From Anaerolineales bacterium (GTDB lineage Bacteria > Chloroflexota > Anaerolineae > Anaerolineales > Villigracilaceae): a stretch of 64,000 bases of DNA. The position numbers and the translations under genes are program-made. Below the pieces are notes generated by a model. It did no database searches. It was not told the origin of the DNA and worked only from the letters and a program-made list of their open reading frames with translations. The DNA is taken from NCBI GenBank assembly GCA_030583905.1, contig CP129481.1, positions 3,750,136-3,814,135 of the forward strand, read 5' to 3'. Positions 58,583 through 64,000 of this stretch are shown in pieces (the stretch's first letter is position 1; each line of letters opens with the position of its first letter).

Positions 58583-61282
58583 ATGAACTGGCATACCCTC
58601 GAAACCAAACCTGTGCTCGATGAACTGGCTTCATCGCAAAGCACAGGTCTTACTTCGCAACAAGCGGACGAACGCGCCGCGAAATACGGTGAAAACGAAC
58701 TGATCGAACGCGGCGGGCGCACCCCGCTGCAAATTTTATGGGAACAGGTCACCGCCACAATGGTCTTGATCCTGATCGGCGCGGCAGTGGTGGCAGGTCT
58801 GCTTGGCGACACAAAAAATACGATTGCCATCCTTGCTATTGTGGCTTTGTATGTTTTTCTCGGTTTTATCCAAGAATACCGCGCGGAACAGGCGATCGCC
58901 GCGCTCAAGAAAATGTCCATGCCGCTTGTGCGCGTATTGCGTGATGCAAAATTGACAGAACTCTCCGCGCGCGACCTCGTCCCCGGCGATATCCTCCAAT
59001 TGGAAACAGGCAACGTCATCTCCGCCGACCTGCGCCTGCTGGAAGCGGTTAACCTGCGTATCCAAGAAGCCGCGCTCACAGGCGAATCCGAACCCATCGG
59101 CAAGCACACCGCCGCGCTCTCCAACGAGGCGCTCCCGCTCGGCGACCGCCGCAACATGGCATTCATGGGAACCATCATCACGCAAGGGCGCGGGCTGGGC
59201 GTCGTCGTCGCCACGGGGATGCAAACCGAACTCGGCAAGATCGCCGACCTCATTCAACAAGTCAGACAAGAACAAACACCGCTTCAGCGCAGGCTGGATG
59301 GGCTTGGCAAAACACTCGCCATCATCGGCGTCGTCATCGCCGCCTTTATCTTCGGGCTGGGCATCTGGCAGGGCAACGAAGTCCGCGACATGCTGCTGAC
59401 GGCGGTCAGTGTGGCGGTTGCCATCGTGCCCGAAGGTCTGCCTGCCGTCGTCACTATCACGCTCGCGCTCGGCGCGCAACGCATGTTAAACCGCGAAGCG
59501 CTCATCCGCAAACTGCCCGCCGTCGAAACGCTCGGCTCGGTCACCGTCATCTGCTCGGACAAAACGGGCACATTAACCGAAAACAGGATGACGGTCGTGA
59601 TGCTGGACGTGGCGGAACACGCCATTGATCTGACCGAGCAAGTGGAACGTGACGGAACGCTTCGCGCCACCCGTGGGCTTGGTGCGCCGACCCAGTCATC
59701 GCTTTCTCTGGCAGCCATCGGCGGCGCGTTGTGCAATGACGCCGAGCTGATCGACATCGGCGACGAACGCTTCCGCACGCTCGGCGACCCGACCGAAGGC
59801 GCATTGGTCGTTTCCGCTGCCAAGATGGGATATTGGAAATCCACGCTTGATTCGTCCTTCCCACGCGCAGCGGAACTGCCCTTCGACTCGGAACGCAAGC
59901 GCATGACCACCGTCCATCATTTGGAGCAGTACGATCCCATCATGCTTTCGGGGTTGAGTATCAGCAACAAACGCTACATTGCCTTCACCAAAGGCGTGGA
60001 CGGTCTGCTCGATATTGCGAGCCATGTCTGGGTGGAGGGCGAGTCACAGAAACTGGATGCAGGCTGGAGGTCCAGAATTGAAGCGGCGAACGAGCGTCTC
60101 GCCAAAAAGGGAATGCGCGTTCTGGGCGTCGGATTCCGTTTGCTGAACAGCATCCCGGAGATCATCGAAACAGACCTCGAACAGAACATCACGCTGGTTG
60201 GGTTGTTCGGCATGATCGACCCGCCGCGTTCGGAGGTGCGGGATGCGGTGGCAACTTGCCGCGCGGCGGGCATCCGCCCGGTGATGATCACGGGAGATCA
60301 CCCGCTGACAGCGTTGGAGATCGCGCGGCAGTTGGGCATCACTGAAAACGGACGCGCGCTGGCTGGGGTTGAGATCGAAAAGTTGTCGTTCGATGAACTG
60401 AAAAATGTCGTCAGCGAAGTCAGTGTTTTCGCGCGCGTTGCGCCTGAACATAAGTTGAAGATCGTGCAGGCATTGCAGGAGCAGGGACATATTGTTGCGA
60501 TGACAGGCGACGGCGTGAATGATGCGCCCGCGCTTCGCAAAGCGGACATCGGCGTGGCGATGGGCATCACCGGCACAGACGTTTCGAAGGAAGCGTCGGA
60601 CATGGTGCTGCTCAACGATAATTTTGCGACCATCGTGGCGGCAGTGCAGGAGGGGCGCACGATCTACGATAATATCCGCAAGTTCGTGCGCTTCAGCGTG
60701 GCGGGGAACATCGGTAAAGTTTTGGTGATGCTGCTCTCGCCGTTCCTGGGAAGCCCGTTGCCACTACTTCCATTGCAATTGCTGTGGCTTAATCTTTTGA
60801 CCGATGGTCTGCTCGGCTTGGGCATGGGTGTGGAAAACCCCGAAGCAGACACAATGAAGCGCAAGCCGTACTCCCCCACCGAAGGCGTATTCTCGCGCGG
60901 CGCAGGCGCACATACCATCTGGGTCGGTGTGTTGATCGGCGCGCTCGCGCTCTCGCTTGGCGCGTGGTATTTTTTCACAGACCGCCCCGAATGGCAAACG
61001 ATGATCTTCACCTCGCTGGCGTTCATGCAGGTCTTTCAGGCATTGGCTTCGCGTTCGGAGAAGGAGTCGCTGTTCCAGATCGGCTTTTGGAGCAATCCTG
61101 CGCTGGCAGTTTTGGCACTGCTGGTCGTGGCGCTGCAATTGATCGTGATCTACGTCCCCGCCTTCGCCGCCTTCTTTGAAGTGACGCCGCTCCGCCTCAT
61201 TGACCTTGGCATCTCCGCCGCGGCAGGATTGGTGGTGTTTGCGGTGATTGAAATCAGCGAAGTATTCAAAAAAGCGGAATGA
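58583..61282 (+). CDS. P-type cation-transporting ATPase (P2 type, Ca2+-like)
   Basis: An 899-residue pump. N-terminal cation-ATPase domain, TGES (167-170) in the actuator, PEGLP (283-287) in helix 4 as in Ca2+ and Na+/K+ pumps, phosphorylated Asp 326 in DKTGT, and the hinge TGDGVNDAPAL. About ten helices, the last six after residue 690. Probably exports Ca2+ or another cation. ATG 58583 has no strong ribosome site. A terminator follows. Confidence 0.95.
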   Translation: MNWHTLETKPVLDELASSQSTGLTSQQADERAAKYGENELIERGGRTPLQILWEQVTATMVLILIGAAVVAGLLGDTKNTIAILAIVALYVFLGFIQEYRAEQAIAALKKMSMPLVRVLRDAKLTELSARDLVPGDILQLETGNVISADLRLLEAVNLRIQEAALTGESEPIGKHTAALSNEALPLGDRRNMAFMGTIITQGRGLGVVVATGMQTELGKIADLIQQVRQEQTPLQRRLDGLGKTLAIIGVVIAAFIFGLGIWQGNEVRDMLLTAVSVAVAIVPEGLPAVVTITLALGAQRMLNREALIRKLPAVETLGSVTVICSDKTGTLTENRMTVVMLDVAEHAIDLTEQVERDGTLRATRGLGAPTQSSLSLAAIGGALCNDAELIDIGDERFRTLGDPTEGALVVSAAKMGYWKSTLDSSFPRAAELPFDSERKRMTTVHHLEQYDPIMLSGLSISNKRYIAFTKGVDGLLDIASHVWVEGESQKLDAGWRSRIEAANERLAKKGMRVLGVGFRLLNSIPEIIETDLEQNITLVGLFGMIDPPRSEVRDAVATCRAAGIRPVMITGDHPLTALEIARQLGITENGRALAGVEIEKLSFDELKNVVSEVSVFARVAPEHKLKIVQALQEQGHIVAMTGDGVNDAPALRKADIGVAMGITGTDVSKEASDMVLLNDNFATIVAAVQEGRTIYDNIRKFVRFSVAGNIGKVLVMLLSPFLGSPLPLLPLQLLWLNLLTDGLLGLGMGVENPEADTMKRKPYSPTEGVFSRGAGAHTIWVGVLIGALALSLGAWYFFTDRPEWQTMIFTSLAFMQVFQALASRSEKESLFQIGFWSNPALAVLALLVVALQLIVIYVPAFAAFFEVTPLRLIDLGISAAAGLVVFAVIEISEVFKKAE

Positions 61283-61300
61283 CCTTAAAGATAAAAGCAA

Positions 61301-61332
61301 ACGTCCTGCTCAAATGAGCAGGACGTTTTTTT
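61301..61332. terminator. Bidirectional intrinsic terminator
   Basis: ACGTCCTGCT (61301-61310), loop CAAATG, AGCAGGACGT (61317-61326), six T. Between the convergent P-type ATPase and LysE genes. Confidence 0.95.
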
Positions 61333-61939
61333 ATCCAACGACGATCCCCCGCCATAACTGATACAGCCCAAACCCGAACAATGCAATGGACGAAGCGCCA
61401 AGCAACGTCCTGTTGACCTTTGGACCAAGTTTCGATGCGGTTCCAAAGACGATAATGATCGCCGCCAGCGTACCGATCATGGCGATATAAAAACCCGCCA
61501 GAAAGCCGATCCCATTGACAGGTGATTCGCGCCAGCCCGCCACCAAAATGGGACCGGTGACCAGCGTCCAAAAAATGTACGCGCCGGGCGCGAGCGCATT
61601 GACCAGCGCCGCCCTTGGCAGACCGGAAATCTTCGATTCGGGCTGCGGCGCGTTGACATCGAAGTCACGCCATGATTTGAAGGCGCCATACGCCAGATAC
61701 AGGATGAATATCCCGCCGCCAATATAGAGAAAGCACTGAAACCAGTCAGGGACCTGGCTCAGGATGGAAACGCACAACAAAATGATGGGACCGTCACTGA
61801 CCAGCGGCGCGAGCGCATTGACCAGCGATCTCTTCCAGCCGCGGGATAAGGCTTGGGTAATCAGATAGGTCTGCAACGGTCCGGGCTGGGAGGCGGCAGC
61901 GAGACCAAAACCCAATCCTTGAATCAGATAGATCCACAC
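61331..61939 (-). CDS. LysE/RhtB-family exporter
   Basis: A 202-residue membrane protein with six helices. N-terminal GFGLAAASQPGPLQTYLITQALSRGWKRSL is the typical LysE start, with the P-G-P motif. Exports an amino acid or similar; substrate unknown. It begins 3 nt after the hydrolase stop on the same transcript. Confidence 0.87.
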   Translation of the reverse strand: MWIYLIQGLGFGLAAASQPGPLQTYLITQALSRGWKRSLVNALAPLVSDGPIILLCVSILSQVPDWFQCFLYIGGGIFILYLAYGAFKSWRDFDVNAPQPESKISGLPRAALVNALAPGAYIFWTLVTGPILVAGWRESPVNGIGFLAGFYIAMIGTLAAIIIVFGTASKLGPKVNRTLLGASSIALFGFGLYQLWRGIVVG

Positions 61940-61942
61940 GTG

Positions 61943-62851
61943 CTATTTCCCCAATAAATATTGATCAAAGAACGCAACAACCCGCGCTTCGTATTCATCT
62001 GCGCGTTCGGTATCAAATCTGACGTGACCGAGGTCGGAGTCGAACCACAGTTCCTTCGGCTCGTCCGCCGCATCGTATAGGATCTGCCCGCTCGCTGGTG
62101 AAATGACCGTATCCGCACCACCCTGCATGAGGAAGACGGGGCGCGGGCTGATCAGCGGGATCCAGCGCGTCGTGTCGATCTCCTCCATTTTGACGCCCGT
62201 CTCCGCCTCCGCCCAAAAGACGATGAGCGGCACGAACGGAAATTCGGGCAACCCTGTAAAGTGTTTGACGCTGGTCGCGACCGTATCCGCCATGGACGAG
62301 AACGCGCAGTTGGCAACCACGGCTCTGATATTTTCGTTCTGCGCGGCGTATTGAATGGCAAGCATCCCGCCGTAGGAATTGCCAAGGATGCCGATCTTAT
62401 CGTGATCAACGTCACTGCGTGTGAGCAAGTACTGATACCACGCTTCCATATCTGCCATTTCATACGCACCAAGCGTAATGAGTTCGCCATCGCTATGATC
62501 ATGCGCGCGGACGGATGTGATCAACACGCCATAACCATGGCGATGCATCATCTCCGCTTCGTTGAGCAATTCCTTGCGCGTGGATTTGTATCCATGCTGC
62601 ATGATGATGACCGCGCCATTTTCGGATGGCACGAACCAGCCATACAAGTCCATGCCATCGGCATTGCTGATGACAATGTCCTCGAACGGCAGATCATAAT
62701 CCGCAGGCGACTCGCTGGGAAGGTTGCGCGTTTCCATGGGCGCATTGAGCAGGGTGCGTGCTTCGGCGCGGGTCTGCCAAAGTATGCCCGCGAAAACGAC
62801 AAAAATAATACCAACAAGCACGCCTACGACAGGTTTTACAATCCGTTTCAT
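61943..62851 (-). CDS. Membrane-anchored alpha/beta hydrolase
   Basis: A 302-residue hydrolase. One N-terminal helix (about 8-25) anchors it; the catalytic part lies outside. Nucleophile Ser in LGNSYGGML, oxyanion region IIMQHGYKSTRKE, Asp in GGADTVISPASG and His in LGHVRFD. Resembles the dienelactone-hydrolase/BEM46 group. Start is ATG 62851 after GGAGAG; the GTG at 62863 would place the ribosome site inside the gene. Confidence 0.87.
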   Translation of the reverse strand: MKRIVKPVVGVLVGIIFVVFAGILWQTRAEARTLLNAPMETRNLPSESPADYDLPFEDIVISNADGMDLYGWFVPSENGAVIIMQHGYKSTRKELLNEAEMMHRHGYGVLITSVRAHDHSDGELITLGAYEMADMEAWYQYLLTRSDVDHDKIGILGNSYGGMLAIQYAAQNENIRAVVANCAFSSMADTVATSVKHFTGLPEFPFVPLIVFWAEAETGVKMEEIDTTRWIPLISPRPVFLMQGGADTVISPASGQILYDAADEPKELWFDSDLGHVRFDTERADEYEARVVAFFDQYLLGK

Positions 62852-62875
62852 CACTCTCTCCACGAGTAAAAATCC

Positions 62876-63529
62876 CTACTCCGCCCCGCCTTCGATCCCT
62901 GCCTGCACCACTTCATCTTCCTTGTGCGGCTGAACCTTGAATATCTTAAAGCCCCACTGAATGGACGGTCCCACCAACAAGGCATAGACCAGCGTGCCAA
63001 TTCCCGCCGGTCCGCCCAATAACCATCCGACCGTCACTACCGTCACCTCGATCATAGCACGCGCCACGCGGATGCTGACACCTGTGGTGCGTTTGATCGC
63101 CAGCATCAAACTGTCACGCGGACCCGCGCCCGCATCCACGCCAATGTAGATCGCGCTCGCCAAACCCATGAGAAAGATCGCCAGGAGCAGCATGCCAACC
63201 TGTAACAACAGGTTTTCAGTTATGGATGGAATAAATGAAAGCCACATATCCACCCACGGACCAATCGATAAAATATTCGCCAGCGTCCCCCAACCCAATC
63301 TCTCACGCATCAGCACCGCGCTCGTCAGCACCAGAAACCCCATGATGACCGTCATCGTCCCGATCGAAACGCCGAATTTATACGCCAGCGCCACCTCCAG
63401 CACCGCCCATGCGCTCGTGCCAAGGTCGCCGCGGATCATCAACGTGATCGCCAGCCCGAACAAAATGAAACCGACCTGAATGCGCAGAAAATCCCGCGCA
63501 AAGGTATTCCAACGAATTGGTTTTAGCAT
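62876..63529 (-). CDS. YczE/YitT-like membrane protein
   Basis: A 217-residue protein with five or six helices. FGLAITLMIRGDLGTSAWAVL near the N-terminus and GVDAGAGPRDSLMLAI are the conserved parts of the YczE family, of unknown function. Start ATG 63529 follows AAAGGAG. It is first in a leftward run with the hydrolase (24 nt) and LysE genes. Confidence 0.83.
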   Translation of the reverse strand: MLKPIRWNTFARDFLRIQVGFILFGLAITLMIRGDLGTSAWAVLEVALAYKFGVSIGTMTVIMGFLVLTSAVLMRERLGWGTLANILSIGPWVDMWLSFIPSITENLLLQVGMLLLAIFLMGLASAIYIGVDAGAGPRDSLMLAIKRTTGVSIRVARAMIEVTVVTVGWLLGGPAGIGTLVYALLVGPSIQWGFKIFKVQPHKEDEVVQAGIEGGAE

Positions 63530-63566
63530 ACATCTCCTTTGACCCGCCGATGATACCACGCTGTGA

Positions 63567-63572
63567 TACACT
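63567..63572 (+). promoter_or_regulatory. -10 box of the RlmI-like gene (leaderless type)
   Basis: TACACT, 6 nt before ATG 63579; the shorter gap to the divergent gene leaves no room for a ribosome site. Confidence 0.5.
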
Positions 63573-63578
63573 CATTTT

Positions 63579-64000
63579 ATGAAAATCACCATCAAACCCG
63601 GACGTGAAAAAAGCCTGCTGAGACGCCATCCCTGGGTCTTTGCCAGCGCGATCCAAGCGCTTGATGACGTTCCCGCTTCAGGCTCGACCGTTGACCTGAT
63701 CGATACCAAGGGAAATTTTCTCGCCCGAGCCTCATACTCCCATCACTCGCAGATCCGCGCCCGTGTGTGGACATTTGAAGATGAGCCCGTAGATAAGGAA
63801 TTCTTCAAAAAAAGGCTTCGGGCAGGAATCGGCTTACGCCGCAAGTTGCAGGTTGAAGGTCAGAGCGATGCGTATCGCCTCATCCATAGCGAATCGGACG
63901 GCATTCCCGGTCTCATCGTTGACCGCTACGGAGATGTCCTCGTCCTGCAATCCTCCACGGCAGGTTCCGAATTCTGGAAGGAAACCATCGCGGATATTCT
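63579..64000 (+). CDS. rlmI: RlmI-type rRNA cytosine methyltransferase, 3' end cut by the window
   Basis: The first 140 codons of a class I SAM-dependent methyltransferase, open to the window edge. The N-terminal PUA domain begins ITIKPGREKSLLRRHPWVF, the typical RlmI start (E. coli YccW: 23S rRNA m5C1962). The linker has YRLIHSESDGIPGLIVDRYGD, another family hallmark. The catalytic domain is outside the window, so activity cannot be checked. Confidence 0.85.
   Translation, partial: MKITIKPGREKSLLRRHPWVFASAIQALDDVPASGSTVDLIDTKGNFLARASYSHHSQIRARVWTFEDEPVDKEFFKKRLRAGIGLRRKLQVEGQSDAYRLIHSESDGIPGLIVDRYGDVLVLQSSTAGSEFWKETIADI

Overview
The window is a moderately GC-rich, gene-dense bacterial chromosome segment with no phage, insertion sequence, CRISPR array or rRNA. 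The gene set fits a Chloroflexota bacterium, most likely class Anaerolineae: lipoprotein-anchored binding proteins, EGY-type M50 protease, a DnaB/DnaD/DnaC-type replication set, PD40 and beta-helix lipoproteins, and Pho boxes of the 8-bp/3-bp-spacer type. The phylum call is inferred from gene content, not from a marker phylogeny.

Region 1 (1-19.6 kb) is a phosphate island. A PhoP/PhoR two-component pair meets, tail to tail, a polyphosphate operon read leftward (ppx, CHAD protein, sixA, ppk1). Next come a PHP phosphoesterase, surE, a first Pst transporter (pstS-pstC-pstA-pstB) with arsC and phoU, a lone pstB, and a second Pst transporter (pstS-pstC-pstA-pstB). The first PstS is an internal tandem duplication of the whole binding domain. 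Direct repeats with an 11-bp period (Pho boxes) precede pstS, ppx and an unlisted 35-codon membrane-peptide ORF.

Region 2 (19.6-27.2 kb, mostly minus strand) holds NAD salvage (a nicotinate phosphoribosyltransferase and a nicotinamidase-like hydrolase), then a replication block: a helicase loader with two fused AAA+ modules, a DnaD-like protein, DnaB helicase and a bifunctional nuclease. It ends with tRNA-Pro(GGG), a decayed copy of that tRNA's 3' end plus its terminator, and a selenocysteine tRNA (selC).

Region 3 (27.2-46.5 kb) is mixed: an EGY-like protease, a sugar-type solute-binding lipoprotein, a membrane zinc-ribbon protein, aldehyde dehydrogenase, beta-helix lipoprotein, an ABC-2 exporter (one ATPase, two permeases), YibE/F protein, an ECF sigma/anti-sigma/bactofilin-like operon with its own ECF-type promoter, a C45-type acyltransferase, an MFS carrier, nadD, a GAF protein, an FAD oxidoreductase and a PD40 lipoprotein.

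Region 4 (46.5-53.8 kb) looks like a signalling cluster: a tandem class III cyclase, a cNMP-binding protein without a DNA-binding domain, two MinD-like ATPases, a PrsW-type intramembrane protease, and an ECF sigma factor with a membrane partner. This is the best candidate for an undescribed system.

Region 5 (53.8-64 kb) carries ligA, a PLP-dependent acyl-CoA:amino acid synthase, a CBS-containing site-2 protease, a P-type cation ATPase, a LysE exporter, an alpha/beta hydrolase, a YczE-like membrane protein and the start of an RlmI-type methyltransferase.

Many genes have a near-consensus -10 hexamer only 6-8 nt before the start codon, so leaderless mRNA is probably common in this organism. Minus-strand starts were moved inward from the longest ORF where a Shine-Dalgarno or such a -10 box decides them.
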